Source: Pseudoxanthomonas sp.
GTDB lineage: Bacteria; Pseudomonadota; Gammaproteobacteria; Xanthomonadales; Xanthomonadaceae
Direction: 5' to 3'
Length of the DNA: 64,000 nucleotides
Assembly (NCBI RefSeq): GCF_035999195.1
Contig: NZ_DASYGY010000004.1
Span: forward strand, 372,001-436,000
Positions 37,162-46,524 of this stretch are shown one piece after another; position 1 is the stretch's first letter, and the number at the start of each line of letters is the position of its first letter. A program made the translations under genes and the position numbers. The notes beneath the pieces were generated by a model. The model did no database searches. It was not told the origin of the DNA and was given only the letters and a program-made list of their open reading frames with translations.

Positions 37162-37847
37162 GCGTCGGCTTCCAGCCGGAAGCCGACGCCGTGCACGGTC
37201 TTCAGCATCGGCGTGGCGAACGGCTTGTCCAGCACCTGCCGCAGCAGATAGAGGTGCGTGCGCAGCGGATCGGACTCCGGCGGCGCGTCGTCCCACAACC
37301 GCTGTACCAGGTCGCTGCGCGTCAGCGTGCGCGGCCACGCTTCGGCCAGTGCAAGCAGGATCTGATAGCCGGTGGCATGCAGTTCCAGCGGGCGTCCCTG
37401 GCGGCTCGCGTGGCCGTGCCTGCGATCGATCCGCAGCGTGCCGATCTGCAGCACATGCGTCTGGCCGGCCCGGTGCCGTTGCGACAGCGCAGCGCAGCGC
37501 GCCAGCAGTTCCGCCCCGGCGAACGGCTTGACCAGGTAGTCGTCGGCACCGGCGCGGAAGCCCTGCAGCTTGTCGTCCAGCGCATCGCGCGCGGTCAGCA
37601 TCAGCACGGGGATGTGGCGGTCAGCCTCGGCACGCAGGCGTTCGCACAGGCGCAGGCCGTCCAGGCCCGGCAGGCCGAGGTCCAGCACCAGCACGTCCGG
37701 CGGTGAGGCCAAGGCCATCTGCAGCCCGCTCAGGCCGTCGCCGGCGAAGTCGGCCTCGATGCCTTCCGCCGACAGCAGTCCGTGCAGCTGGGCGCGCAGC
37801 AGCGCGTTGTCCTCGATCACCAGGAGGCGCAGCGGGGAAGGCGTCAC
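37158..37847 (-). CDS. OmpR/PhoB-type response regulator
   Basis: A 229-aa regulator. The receiver (1-115) has acid pocket residues ED at 12-13, the phosphate-accepting Asp56 in VLDLGLPGLDG, Thr in MLTARDA and Lys in YLVKPFAG. The C-terminal winged helix ends with the usual TVHGVGFRLE. It starts at ATG 37847 and precedes the kinase gene in the same operon. The target genes are not known. Confidence 0.94.
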   Translation of the reverse strand: MTPSPLRLLVIEDNALLRAQLHGLLSAEGIEADFAGDGLSGLQMALASPPDVLVLDLGLPGLDGLRLCERLRAEADRHIPVLMLTARDALDDKLQGFRAGADDYLVKPFAGAELLARCAALSQRHRAGQTHVLQIGTLRIDRRHGHASRQGRPLELHATGYQILLALAEAWPRTLTRSDLVQRLWDDAPPESDPLRTHLYLLRQVLDKPFATPMLKTVHGVGFRLEADA

Positions 37848-37850
37848 GGG

Positions 37851-38966
37851 TCAGCCATCGATGCGGTGCAGGAGGGCCCTAGCTTCCGCCATGTCGGGCG
37901 TGGCAGCCAGCACCTGCTGGACCAGGGCCCTGGCCCGATCACGCTCGCCAAGGCGGAGGTGTGCTTCGGCCGCGCCGAGTTTCAGCTCCGGCTGCGCCAT
38001 GTACGGCATCGCCAGCTGCATCAGCTGCAGCGCATGCCGCACCTCATCGTCGCCGGTCGCGGCCTGCGCCTGGTAGTAGCCGAGCAGACCGAGCAGGTCG
38101 ACGTGGTAGCGCGTCGTGTCCTTGGCCAAGGCGTCGGCAACGTCCTGCGCACGACCCTCGCGGGCCTGCGCGGCAAGCGCCATCGTCAGTTCGTCGCGCC
38201 AGGGCTTGCGTGCCACGGGCGTGCGTCCGGTCGCGCCCACGATGGCCTCGGCGACGCCCGGGGTGGAATAGGGGTTCTGGCCGGTGACCAGGCGACCGTC
38301 GACGACCACCTTCGGCATCATCAACGGCGCTTCCTGCCAGCGTGCGCCGCGCTCGCGCAGCCTGTCTTCCAGCAGCCACGGGAATTCCTTCGTCCAGCGC
38401 TTGCCGAACAGGGCTTCCTCTTCGTTGCTGAAGCCGGTCAACGTCCTGCCCTGCACCAGCGGCGTGCCGTCGCGCAGCCGCACGTCGGCCAACGCGGCCG
38501 GTCCATGGCAGACCGCACCGATCACCGCGCCGTGCCCGTACGCGTCGGCGAGCAGCGTCCGCAGCGCCGGGTCGCGTGGCAGGTCGAACATCGCGCCCTT
38601 GCCGCCGACCACGTAGATGGCGGCGTAGTCCGTCGCCTTCACGTCCGCTGTCCTGCGGGTATCGGCCAGCACGCGCATGGCGTCGGCGTCGGCGAGCAGG
38701 GCGGCATTGAAGGGTTCCTGCGGGTTGTACGTGTCGGCTTCGACCGCCCCGCCCTGCGGGCTGGCGATGTCGATGGCGAAGCCGTTCGCCTTGAAGATCA
38801 GCCAGGCCTGCGAGAGTTCGTCGAACTCGTAGCCGGGCCGGGTCTTGCCCTGGTCGCGGCCTTCGCCGCTGACGACGATCAGGATGCGCCCGGGCGCGGT
38901 GGCGTGAAGCGGTGCGATGGCGGCGAGCAGCAGGCCGGCCAGCAGGACGCGTGCGAGCAGGAACAT
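37851..38966 (-). CDS. Exported DJ-1/PfpI-family protein with C-terminal helical repeat tail
   Basis: A 371-aa protein. The N-terminal signal (MFLLARVLLAGLLLAAIAPLHA) is followed by the DJ-1/PfpI domain (about 25-255) of the type 1 glutamine amidotransferase class: YEFDELSQAWLIFKANGF, YAAIYVVGGKGAMFDLP, and GAVIGAVCHGPAAL with the nucleophilic Cys. These proteins are often glyoxalase III or chaperone-like and normally cytoplasmic; export is unusual. The last ~110 residues (LLGLLGYYQAQAATGDDEVRHAL to LLHRIDG) are helical and TPR-like. It precedes, with 3 nt between, the response regulator, so it may be part of the same operon and linked to its signal. Confidence 0.85.
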   Translation of the reverse strand: MFLLARVLLAGLLLAAIAPLHATAPGRILIVVSGEGRDQGKTRPGYEFDELSQAWLIFKANGFAIDIASPQGGAVEADTYNPQEPFNAALLADADAMRVLADTRRTADVKATDYAAIYVVGGKGAMFDLPRDPALRTLLADAYGHGAVIGAVCHGPAALADVRLRDGTPLVQGRTLTGFSNEEEALFGKRWTKEFPWLLEDRLRERGARWQEAPLMMPKVVVDGRLVTGQNPYSTPGVAEAIVGATGRTPVARKPWRDELTMALAAQAREGRAQDVADALAKDTTRYHVDLLGLLGYYQAQAATGDDEVRHALQLMQLAMPYMAQPELKLGAAEAHLRLGERDRARALVQQVLAATPDMAEARALLHRIDG

Positions 38967-39035
38967 GAGGGAGGTCTCCGGTGAGTGACCGGCAGTGTCC
39001 CGTCCCCGCATCAATCAAGGATCAAACGGCGCGGC

Positions 39036-39665
39036 TCACCAGCCGGTCTGCGGACCGAAGACGTACCGCTTCAGCGCCTTGCCCAGGCTGCGCCCGTCGG
39101 TCACGGTCTCCGCATGCAGGCCGGCCTCGCGCGCGCCCTGCACGTTGGTGAACAGATCGTCCACGAACAGCGTACTCGACGCATCCCAGCCGAGCAGGTC
39201 GAGCGCATGCGTGAATGTCGTCGGCGCCGGCTTGCGCCGTTGCAGGCCGCCGCTGGTGAGCACGCGGCCCTCGATCCGAGGTGCCAGCGGCGCGACGATG
39301 CGCGGGATGGCCTGCGTCATCATCGCGCCGTTGTTGGTCAGCACGCCCATCGCCACCTCCGCATGCACGGCGGCGAGCCTGGTCAGCACCTCGTCGATGG
39401 TGGTGCTGCCCGCCATCCGCGCGGCGATCCAGGCGTCTTCGTCGATCGTCGCACCCAGGCCCTCGCCGAGTCGGCGCAGGTACGTGGCGGTGTCGAGGGT
39501 GCCACTGTCGTACTCGAGCTCGAGTCCGGAGACGAAGAGCACATCGCGTACCCGCTCGTGTTCGCAGCCGGCATGCGCTGCCAGGTGCGCGATGCGCACC
39601 GGGTGCCGGTAGTGCGCCAGGACGCCGTCGAAATCGAGCAGCACCTGGTGGATGCGGGGCTTCAT
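39036..39665 (-). CDS. HAD-superfamily hydrolase
   Basis: A 209-aa phosphatase of the HAD fold. Motif I is LLDFDGVLAHY (nucleophile Asp and the second Asp), motif II is GVLTNNG, motif III is RKPAPTTF and motif IV is LFVDDLFTNVQGA. The cap is alpha-helical as in subclass I. It resembles the group of small sugar-phosphate phosphatases with epoxide hydrolase N-terminal relatives (YihX-like). Its ATG overlaps the hemL stop (ATGA), and it is in the hemL operon. Substrate unknown. Confidence 0.92.
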   Translation of the reverse strand: MKPRIHQVLLDFDGVLAHYRHPVRIAHLAAHAGCEHERVRDVLFVSGLELEYDSGTLDTATYLRRLGEGLGATIDEDAWIAARMAGSTTIDEVLTRLAAVHAEVAMGVLTNNGAMMTQAIPRIVAPLAPRIEGRVLTSGGLQRRKPAPTTFTHALDLLGWDASSTLFVDDLFTNVQGAREAGLHAETVTDGRSLGKALKRYVFGPQTGW

Positions 39666-40954
39666 CCCGCGGCGACGACCTGGAAGGCCTCGCGTGCGGC
39701 GGCGATGGTCGCGTCGATGACGTCCGGCGTATGCGCGCTGGACATGAAGCCGGCCTCGAACGCCGACGGCGCCAGGTACACGCCGCGCTCGAGCATGGCA
39801 TGGAAGAAGCGGTTGAACGCGGCGGTGTCGCAGGCCACGGCCTGCGCGTAGGTATCGACCTGCTGGTCGGTGAAGAACAGGCCGAACATCGCGCCCACGC
39901 GTGTCGTGGTCAGCGGCACGCCGGCATCGCGCGCCGCGGCTTCCATGCCTTCGCACAACGTTGCCGTCGCGGCGGCGAGACGGTCATGGAAGCCCGGCGC
40001 CTGGATCAGCTCCAGCATCGCCAGGCCCGCGGCCATCGCCACCGGATTGCCGCTCAGCGTGCCGGCCTGGTAGATGGGGCCGGCCGGTGCGATCTGCTGC
40101 ATCAGGTCGCGGCGTCCACCGTACGCGCCCACCGGCATGCCGCCGCCGATGATCTTGCCGAAGGTGGTGAGGTCGGGCGTGATGCCGTAGTGCGCCTGCG
40201 CGCCGCCGAGGGCGACGCGGAAACCGGTCATCACTTCGTCGAAGATCAGCAGCGCGCCGTGCTGCGTGCACAGCGCACGCAGGTGCTCCAGATAGCCTTC
40301 GCGCGGCGGCAGGCAGTTGGCATTGCCGACCACGGGTTCGATGATGAGGCAGGCGATCTCGCTGCCGTACTGTTCGAACAGCGCGGTGGCGCCGTCGACA
40401 TCGTTGTAGCTGAGCGTCAGCGTCAGTTCGCTCAGGCCCGCCGGCACGCCGGGCGAGGTCGGCACGCCCAGCGTCAGCATGCCGCTGCCGGCCTTGACCA
40501 GGAACGAATCGCCATGGCCGTGGTAGCAGCCCTCGAACTTGACGATGCGGCTGCGCCCGGTCGCGCCGCGCGCCAGCCGGATCGCCGACAGCGTGGCTTC
40601 GGTCCCCGAGTTGACCATGCGCACCATCTCGCACGACGGTACCAGCCGCGTGATGGTCTCGGCCATCGTCACTTCGGCGGGGCAGGGCGCACCGTACGAC
40701 AGGCCGTTCTGGATCGCCGCCTGCACCGCCTCGCGCACGGCCGGATGGTTGTGGCCGACGATCATCGGGCCCCACGAACCCACGTAGTCGATGTAGCGGT
40801 TGCCATCCACGTCATGCAGGTACGCACCGTCAGCGCGCTGCACGAAGAACGGTTCGCCGCCCACCGACTTGAACGCGCGCACCGGCGAATTGACGCCGCC
40901 GGGCAGCAGCTGCTGCGCGCGGGCGAAGAGGGCGTGGGACTGGTCGTGGTTCAT
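39662..40954 (-). CDS. hemL: Glutamate-1-semialdehyde 2,1-aminomutase
   Basis: Converts glutamate-1-semialdehyde into 5-aminolevulinate for heme synthesis. 430 aa, class III PLP enzyme. Motifs: PGGVNSPVRAFKSVGG at the start, MVNSGTEATLSAIRLARG, FEGCYHGHGDSFLV, LLIFDEVMTGFRVALGGAQ and TFGKIIGGGMPVGAYGG with the PLP lysine. Follows the repeat after thiE on the same strand and precedes the HAD gene. Confidence 0.97.
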   Translation of the reverse strand: MNHDQSHALFARAQQLLPGGVNSPVRAFKSVGGEPFFVQRADGAYLHDVDGNRYIDYVGSWGPMIVGHNHPAVREAVQAAIQNGLSYGAPCPAEVTMAETITRLVPSCEMVRMVNSGTEATLSAIRLARGATGRSRIVKFEGCYHGHGDSFLVKAGSGMLTLGVPTSPGVPAGLSELTLTLSYNDVDGATALFEQYGSEIACLIIEPVVGNANCLPPREGYLEHLRALCTQHGALLIFDEVMTGFRVALGGAQAHYGITPDLTTFGKIIGGGMPVGAYGGRRDLMQQIAPAGPIYQAGTLSGNPVAMAAGLAMLELIQAPGFHDRLAAATATLCEGMEAAARDAGVPLTTTRVGAMFGLFFTDQQVDTYAQAVACDTAAFNRFFHAMLERGVYLAPSAFEAGFMSSAHTPDVIDATIAAAREAFQVVAAG

Positions 40955-40983
40955 GGGGATTCCGGGAAGTAGGGGGTCGTCCT

Positions 40984-41048
40984 GTGGGAGCGACGTAAGT
41001 CGCGATGAACCACCATCGGCCCATCATCGCGACTTACGTCGCTCCCAC
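40984..41048. repeat. Paired palindromic repeat, GGGAGCGACGT family, copy 3
   Basis: Two perfectly complementary 25-nt arms (40984-41008 and 41024-41048) with the core GGGAGCGACGTAAGTCGCGA and a 15-nt loop. The end lies 11 nt from the thiE stop and 30 nt before hemL, so it sits inside a possible operon. Confidence 0.93.
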
Positions 41049-41058
41049 ACCAGGGTGG

Positions 41059-41697
41059 TCAGCGGTTTCCGAAGCGCTGCCGGTAGGCGATCGCCGCAGC
41101 CACCGGGTCAGGCGCCTCGAACACCCCGCCGATCACGGCGACCAGGTCGGCACCGGCGGCCACCAGCGGGCCGGTATTGTCCGGCGTTATGCCGCCTATC
41201 GCCACCCGCGGGACACCCAGCGCGGCAGCGGCGGTCAGCAGGGCGGGCGTGGCGCGCCGCGTGGTGACCTTGCTGGCGGTGGGGAAAAAGGCACCGAAGG
41301 CCACGTAGCTGGCGCCTGCCGCCACCGCGCGTTCGGCCAGCGCGACGTCGTCGTAGCAGGACGCGCCGACGATGGCCTGCGGGCCCAGCAGGGCACGCGC
41401 GGCGGCGATATCGCCGTCGTCTTCGCCCAGGTGGACCCCCGCCGCCCCCACGTCGGCGGCGAGCGCGACATCGTCGTTGACGATCAGCGGCACGCCGGCC
41501 TGCATGCACAGCGCCTGCAGCGCCCCGGCCTGCGCGAGACGGAGGCCGGCATCGGCGTTCTTCTGCCGGTACTGCAGCCAGGTCGCATATGGCAGAACGG
41601 CCGCCACGCGGTCCAGCAGGCGCGCGGTGTCCGGTTCCTCCGGCGTGATCAGGTACAGGCCGCGGGCAGGGCGGACGGACGGCGGCAGCGAGGTCAT
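41059..41697 (-). CDS. thiE: Thiamine-phosphate synthase
   Basis: Joins the thiazole and pyrimidine halves of thiamine. 212 aa, TIM barrel: GLYLITPE, LQYRQKNADAG with the pyrophosphate Lys, GVPLIVNDDVALAADVGAAGVHLGEDD, IVGASCYDDVALAERAV, SYVAFGAFFPTASK and VAIGGITPDN, in the usual order. The ATG at 41697 is used rather than the upstream one at 41733, because it begins just before the first strand. It is divergent from the rubredoxin gene, 65 nt apart. Confidence 0.95.
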   Translation of the reverse strand: MTSLPPSVRPARGLYLITPEEPDTARLLDRVAAVLPYATWLQYRQKNADAGLRLAQAGALQALCMQAGVPLIVNDDVALAADVGAAGVHLGEDDGDIAAARALLGPQAIVGASCYDDVALAERAVAAGASYVAFGAFFPTASKVTTRRATPALLTAAAALGVPRVAIGGITPDNTGPLVAAGADLVAVIGGVFEAPDPVAAAIAYRQRFGNR

Positions 41698-41762
41698 CGG
41701 CGAACTTCCGGTGCGCGGGCGGCGATGGGACAATGGCCGCTCCTTCCAGCCGGCATTATCCG

Positions 41763-41954
41763 ATGACCGACGCCACCACCACCATCTTCCGCACCTGGAT
41801 GTGCGTGGTCTGCGGTTTCATCTACGACGAAGCCCAGGGCCTGCCGGAAGAGGGCATCGCCCCCGGCACGCGCTGGGCGGACATCCCGGACGACTGGACC
41901 TGCCCCGACTGCGGCGTGGGCAAGGACGATTTCGAGATGGTGGAGCTGGAGTAG
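41763..41954 (+). CDS. Rubredoxin
   Basis: A 63-aa electron carrier with one Fe(Cys)4 site: CVVCGFIYDEAQG and CPDCGVGKDDFEMVE, the typical C-x2-C pairs. PGTRWADIPDDW is the conserved linker. It presumably transfers electrons to an oxidase or alkane hydroxylase-type partner not in the window. The divergent order next to thiE is common in Xanthomonadaceae. Confidence 0.97.
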   Translation: MTDATTTIFRTWMCVVCGFIYDEAQGLPEEGIAPGTRWADIPDDWTCPDCGVGKDDFEMVELE

Positions 41955-41972
41955 GCGGCTTCCTGCATTCCC

Positions 41973-42126
41973 TGTAGGAGCGACGTGAGTCGCGACCGCA
42001 TGAGTCGACGATCGTTGTAGCCACATAGGGCGTGGTCTGTCTACGCCATGTCTCTTCGTCGAAACGCGCGCGAACGCGGGTCGCTGGTGATCAAGTCATA
42101 CGGTCGCGACTGACGTCGCTCCTACA
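41973..42126. repeat. Paired palindromic repeat, GGGAGCGACGT family, copy 4
   Basis: Arms of 26 nt at 41973-41998 and 42101-42126 with a ~100-nt loop; they differ at one base (GTGAG against the inverse of CTGAC). It fills the gap between the rubredoxin stop (19 nt before) and the SirB1-like gene stop (22 nt after). Confidence 0.9.
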
Positions 42127-42147
42127 AGATGCTTGCCAGCCGCCGCC

Positions 42148-42996
42148 TCAATGCATCCGCGATGCGCGGTTCGCGCTGAGCTCCACCAGTTGCTCCCGCA
42201 TCGCGGCCGCGTCGTTCGCTTCCGGCACCAGCTGCAGGTATCGGGCCAGGTCGCGCAGCGCGCCGGCCTTGTAGTCCATCTTCAGGTAAGCCAGGCCGCG
42301 GTCGCGCAGTGCGTCGGGCTGGTCGGGGGTCAGCTTCAGTACGCGGTCGGCACTGCGCGCGGCGCGGTCCCACTCGTCGCGCTCGGCGTAGACGCCGTGC
42401 AGGTTGCGCAGCGTGCGCACCAGGATGGCGCGCGGCGAGGCGGGATTGAGGATGTGCAGCAACGCCGCATCGTCCGGCATGTCGCCGCCAAGATGGGGCT
42501 TGGCGCGTTCGCGCAGTTCGTCCACGCCCAGCGGACGGCCGCCGTTGAAGGGATCCATGACCAGCAGGCCGTCATCGACCGGAAGGCGGACCAGGAAATG
42601 ACCGGGGAAGGACACCCCATCCAGCGGCACGCCGAGCCGGCGCGCGACCTCGATCTGCACCATCGCCAGCGACACCGGATTGCCCAGCCGGCGCTCGAAC
42701 ACCTGGTTGAGGTAGCTGTTGCGGGGGTCGTAGTACTCGTCGTGGTTGCCGGTGTAGCCCAGCTCGTCGAACAGGTGCCGGTTGATCGCCGCCATCTTCA
42801 GCGGCCACGGCTCGATGCTGTCGATCTCGTGGCGCAGGTGCTCGGCGTGGCTCTGCACCAGCGTGTCGTACAGGTCGGCGTCCAGGTCGGGATATTCGTC
42901 GCGCGCGATCAGCAGCGCGGTTTCCAGCAGCGGCACGGTCTCATCCGCCAGGCTGGCCAACGCATTCCATTCCGGCAATGTCAGTCGATCCCCCAT
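42148..42996 (-). CDS. SirB1-family transglutaminase-like protein with TPR-like tail
   Basis: A 282-aa protein of the SirB1/YchA group. The transglutaminase-like core has YYDPRNSYLNQVFERRLGNPVSLAMVQIEVARRLGVPLDGVSFPGHFLVR, with GHFLVR holding the histidine. The usual catalytic Cys is absent (NPVSLAM), as in most SirB1 proteins, so it is not an active protease. The C-terminus has two tetratricopeptide-like helices (HGVYAERDEWDRAARSADRVLKLTPDQPDALRDRGLAYLKM). Function unknown. Confidence 0.9.
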   Translation of the reverse strand: MGDRLTLPEWNALASLADETVPLLETALLIARDEYPDLDADLYDTLVQSHAEHLRHEIDSIEPWPLKMAAINRHLFDELGYTGNHDEYYDPRNSYLNQVFERRLGNPVSLAMVQIEVARRLGVPLDGVSFPGHFLVRLPVDDGLLVMDPFNGGRPLGVDELRERAKPHLGGDMPDDAALLHILNPASPRAILVRTLRNLHGVYAERDEWDRAARSADRVLKLTPDQPDALRDRGLAYLKMDYKAGALRDLARYLQLVPEANDAAAMREQLVELSANRASRMH

Positions 42997-43034
42997 GGCC
43001 GAAGACTGCGGCCAATCGCCGCCACAATCAAGCC

Positions 43035-43481
43035 TCAGCGGACGGGCGGAATACCCTTGCCGAATCCCATTTCCGCGCCGTCCTGCAACTTCAGCCGCTC
43101 GGCTTCGCCGGCATTCAGTTCCAGCACGTAGCGGGCGGGCTTGTCGCTCGGGTAGGACGGGCAACGGTCGCCGCCGGAGCAGGGCGGCACGTTGCGCTGC
43201 TGGGTCACCAGCCTGCGGGCATTGTCGAAATACAGGATGTCCAGCGGGATACGCGTGTTCTTCATCCAGTAAGCCTGCGGTTCCTCCGCCTCGTGGATGA
43301 AGAGCATGCCGGTGCCGTCCGCCAGTTCGTCGCGGAACATCAGCCCGCGCGCGCGTTCGGCATCGTCGTCGGCGATCTCCACGCTGAACCGCTCGCCGCC
43401 CACTTCGACCCAGGGGCCGCCGTTGGCGCAGCCGCTGAGGAGGAGGGTGGCGATTGCGGCGACAGTCTGCAGAGGACGCAT
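43035..43481 (-). CDS. DUF192 family lipoprotein
   Basis: A 148-aa exported DUF192 protein. Signal and lipobox (ATLLLSGC) then WVEVGGERFSVEIADDDAERARGLMFRDELADGTGMLFIHEAEEPQAYWMKNTRIPLDILYFDNARRLV, typical of the domain (GLMFR, MLF, YWMKNT.IPLDI.F). The insert with CSGGDRCPSY gives a possible disulfide. DUF192 proteins are small beta-barrel folds of unknown role. It follows the SirB1 gene in the same direction. Confidence 0.92.
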   Translation of the reverse strand: MRPLQTVAAIATLLLSGCANGGPWVEVGGERFSVEIADDDAERARGLMFRDELADGTGMLFIHEAEEPQAYWMKNTRIPLDILYFDNARRLVTQQRNVPPCSGGDRCPSYPSDKPARYVLELNAGEAERLKLQDGAEMGFGKGIPPVR

Positions 43482-43551
43482 GGGGCGTTTCCGGAAGAGG
43501 GCTGCCGCCGAGTCTACCCGCAGGCCGCGTCGCCGGCAGCCCTCGGGACGG

Positions 43552-46524
43552 TCACAGCGACAGCGTGCCCTGCGCTGCGGCTGCATTCACTGCCCTGATG
43601 CGGCAGAAATCCAGAAGCTCGCCCATCCGTGCGTGCTTGCCACGCCAGTCATCGAACAGGCTCTCGCCCACCAGCGCGTAGTGCCATTCCCGGCCGCCCC
43701 GGTCGTACGGCGGCAGGTCGTTGATGCGGGCGCACCAGGTCGCGGCGGCTTTGCGCTTGCGTTGCACATTGGGGTGGCGGGTCTGCTGCTGGGCTTTGGT
43801 CTCCACCATATAGACCGCGTTACCGGTGCGCACCATGAAATCGGGGAAGTAGAACGCCGGCAGCCCGTCGTCGCGGACATAACGCAGGCGCGCGAAATCG
43901 TGGCGGTTCTCGCTGAGCTTGCAGAACGCCTCCACGCCGCTGTCCGCCTGGCACCATTCGATGAACGCGCGCTCCAGGCCGCCGTTGCGCGACGGCCAGC
44001 CCTGTCGCGGATAGATGCACTTGGTCACCTCCATCGAGGTGCTTTCGCGCATCGTCAGCCGGTCCACCTCGGACAGCCTCCGGTGGCGCACGTCCGCCGG
44101 GCCACCGGTCTGCCGCTCCTCCGCTTTCACCAGGGCCAGGCCGAAGACCTTGACGACGTGGTCGATCACGGGTTGCAGCAGCAACAGGCGCCAGTTCTCG
44201 TCTTCGAACGGCTCGAAGGGCTCCTGGAACAGGCGGTCGCGGATGTAGTCGTCCAGCGCCTGCGCCAGCACGCGGCTGTCGACCTGCATGTAGGGCGTCG
44301 CCAGGTGCTCGGCCACGCGATTGCCGCGGGGAAGCGGGCTGCTCAGTGCCTGGCCGATCCGCCGCGTGAGCCGCGAGAGGTACTCGTTGTAGCCGCTGAC
44401 GTTCATCACGCTGCCTTCGACGCGGTAATCGCCGAACAGCGTGCTGCTCTGCAGGTCCTGCGACACGAAGGTGTCGCCCTTGCCGAGCAGGCCGGCCAGC
44501 GCGGTACGGGGCATCTGGGCGAAGGGGGACAAGGCATCGATGTCGATAGGCAGGTGTTCGACGGTTTCGTCCTCTTCCCGCAAGATGAACGGGATGGCGA
44601 AGTCGTAGCGTTCCCAGCCATCGCGGAGGGGTACGGTGACCAGGTCGCCGATCGTGGATCCGCCTTCGTCGTCGTCCCCCGTCGTGCCGACCAGCCCATC
44701 CCGCATCAGCTCGTCGTAGAAGGTCTCGAAGCGCGGGTGCTCTACGATGGAAAGGATGTCGATCAGGCTGCCCGGCTCCTCGCCGCGGTTGATGCGCTCG
44801 CGGTTCTCCCGCTTGATGTCGTCGAACTCGGCCTCCCGCCACATCAGGCGCAGGCCGCGCCCGATCGTCTGTTCGAGCAGGATCTGCGCACCACTCGCGC
44901 GGAGCGGAACGATCACGCAGATGTTGTTGACGTCGAAGCCCTCGCGCAGCATCAACACGCTGACGATCACCCGCGGCTGCGCATGGTGGTCCACGTCGAA
45001 CAGGCGCTGGCGCAGCGGCGCCCAGTCCTTCTCGCCCAACTCCGCCTTCTTGCCGGAATCGACGGTCAGCACGTCGTCTTCATGCAGCCCTTCGCCGTGC
45101 AGGAACTGCGCGACGAGCGGGCTCACGGCGGTGTCCTCGCAGACCACCAGCATCTTCGGCTTGCGCGACGGGTCGATGGTGGCGAAATCCTGCTCCAGCC
45201 GTTTCAGCTTCTGCAGGCCTGCACGCAGCATGACCCGCTGCCCTTCGGACAGCCGCAGGGTACCGTCGTCTTCACGCTCGGCCTTGAAGTCCAGTGCTTC
45301 CAGCGGCATCGCCCCGATCTCGCGACGCTTGTCCAGCACCAGCGACTTGACCAGACCGGAGCCCATCGCCTGCCTGAGATCGAAGTCCACCACGATGTGC
45401 GGGAACCAGACCTTGGTACTGGCCGCATTGCGCCCGCGACCGGCACGCTCGTTGTAAGGCGTGGCCGAGAAGTCGATCTGCACGAAGCGCCGTCCCTTGC
45501 CTTCGGCGATGCGACTGAGGCTCTTCTGCCATTCCACTTCGTCGGCCTCGCCGTCGCGGCGCAGCTCATGAATATGGTGGGCCTCGTCGTTGAATACGAC
45601 CAGATCGGGCAGCGCCTGCAGGAACGCGATCACCCGGCCGCGCGCCCAGCGGGTGTCCAACACGTCCAGGCTGTTGCCGGTCGCCCGGCCGGGCACGACC
45701 GGCAGCACATGCCGGACCACGTCGTGCGCCTCGGGCAGGATACCGGCGGCCTCCAGTTGCGCCTCATCGGCTTCGGCATCGGCCAGCTCGTCGCCAGTCT
45801 CCTGCAGCAGGTGCCAGTTGGTCACGGCCACCATGCCATTGCCGGTCGCTTTCAGGCCGATGTCCTGCTTGGCGCAGACATTGCCCTGCACGAACTGGCG
45901 CACACGCTCGCGATACGCAGGCGGCACGAACAGGTCGGCATAGCGTTCGGTGTCGGAGGTGGCGAAGTCGCGTCCGCCGCCCCCTTCCCGTTCCTTGCCG
46001 ATGAAGGCGTCCAGCAGCCGTTCGTAGACGATCAGGCCCGGCGCCACGATCAGGAAGCGGCGGCTGAAGCGCGGATCGTCGATGCCTTCGTCCAGCGCCG
46101 CGGTCTTGTTGAGCATCTGCCAGACCATCAGGGCCTGCAGCACCCAGGTCTTGCCGGTGCCGGTGGCCATCTTCAGGGCGTACTTCGGATGCGCGTGTTT
46201 CGGCTGCGAGACCTCGGCCAGACGGGCGCCTCTCAGCAGCGCTTCTCCACAGACCTGTTCGTAGAGGTGTTTCAGGTCATGACTGACCAGCACCTCGTGC
46301 GCCACGATCGTGTTGAGGATGGCATGGCTCTGGCCGGGGTGGAAATTGAACCGACGGGTCTGGCGCGCCTCACGTCCGAACCACCAGCGCAGGAGTTCGG
46401 CAGTGGTCGGCGTGACCAGGTCGTAAAGGTCGGCGGTGCCGTCGTCCAGGCGGGCGCTGAGTTGTTCGGTGCGCCGGGTCAGCGACTTGGCGAGGATCAG
46501 CGGGTCGTCCGGATTCACGCTCAT
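43552..46524 (-). CDS. res: Type III-like restriction endonuclease subunit (Res)
   Basis: The helicase-nuclease of a restriction-modification system. 990 aa. Superfamily 2 motifs: Walker A MATGTGKTWVL (119-129), motif II NDEAHHIHE (DEAH 313-316), motif III FSATPYN, and LLEQTIGRGLRLM (motif VI). Near the C-terminus is a PD-(D/E)xK nuclease: PDFMVRTGNAVYMVETK, with Asp895, Glu908 and Lys910. Its ATG overlaps the mod stop (ATGA). Together with mod it should cut unmodified DNA at sites recognised by Mod, with ATP. The target sequence cannot be read. GC and codon use are slightly less extreme than in neighbours. Confidence 0.92.
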   Translation of the reverse strand: MSVNPDDPLILAKSLTRRTEQLSARLDDGTADLYDLVTPTTAELLRWWFGREARQTRRFNFHPGQSHAILNTIVAHEVLVSHDLKHLYEQVCGEALLRGARLAEVSQPKHAHPKYALKMATGTGKTWVLQALMVWQMLNKTAALDEGIDDPRFSRRFLIVAPGLIVYERLLDAFIGKEREGGGGRDFATSDTERYADLFVPPAYRERVRQFVQGNVCAKQDIGLKATGNGMVAVTNWHLLQETGDELADAEADEAQLEAAGILPEAHDVVRHVLPVVPGRATGNSLDVLDTRWARGRVIAFLQALPDLVVFNDEAHHIHELRRDGEADEVEWQKSLSRIAEGKGRRFVQIDFSATPYNERAGRGRNAASTKVWFPHIVVDFDLRQAMGSGLVKSLVLDKRREIGAMPLEALDFKAEREDDGTLRLSEGQRVMLRAGLQKLKRLEQDFATIDPSRKPKMLVVCEDTAVSPLVAQFLHGEGLHEDDVLTVDSGKKAELGEKDWAPLRQRLFDVDHHAQPRVIVSVLMLREGFDVNNICVIVPLRASGAQILLEQTIGRGLRLMWREAEFDDIKRENRERINRGEEPGSLIDILSIVEHPRFETFYDELMRDGLVGTTGDDDEGGSTIGDLVTVPLRDGWERYDFAIPFILREEDETVEHLPIDIDALSPFAQMPRTALAGLLGKGDTFVSQDLQSSTLFGDYRVEGSVMNVSGYNEYLSRLTRRIGQALSSPLPRGNRVAEHLATPYMQVDSRVLAQALDDYIRDRLFQEPFEPFEDENWRLLLLQPVIDHVVKVFGLALVKAEERQTGGPADVRHRRLSEVDRLTMRESTSMEVTKCIYPRQGWPSRNGGLERAFIEWCQADSGVEAFCKLSENRHDFARLRYVRDDGLPAFYFPDFMVRTGNAVYMVETKAQQQTRHPNVQRKRKAAATWCARINDLPPYDRGGREWHYALVGESLFDDWRGKHARMGELLDFCRIRAVNAAAAQGTLSL

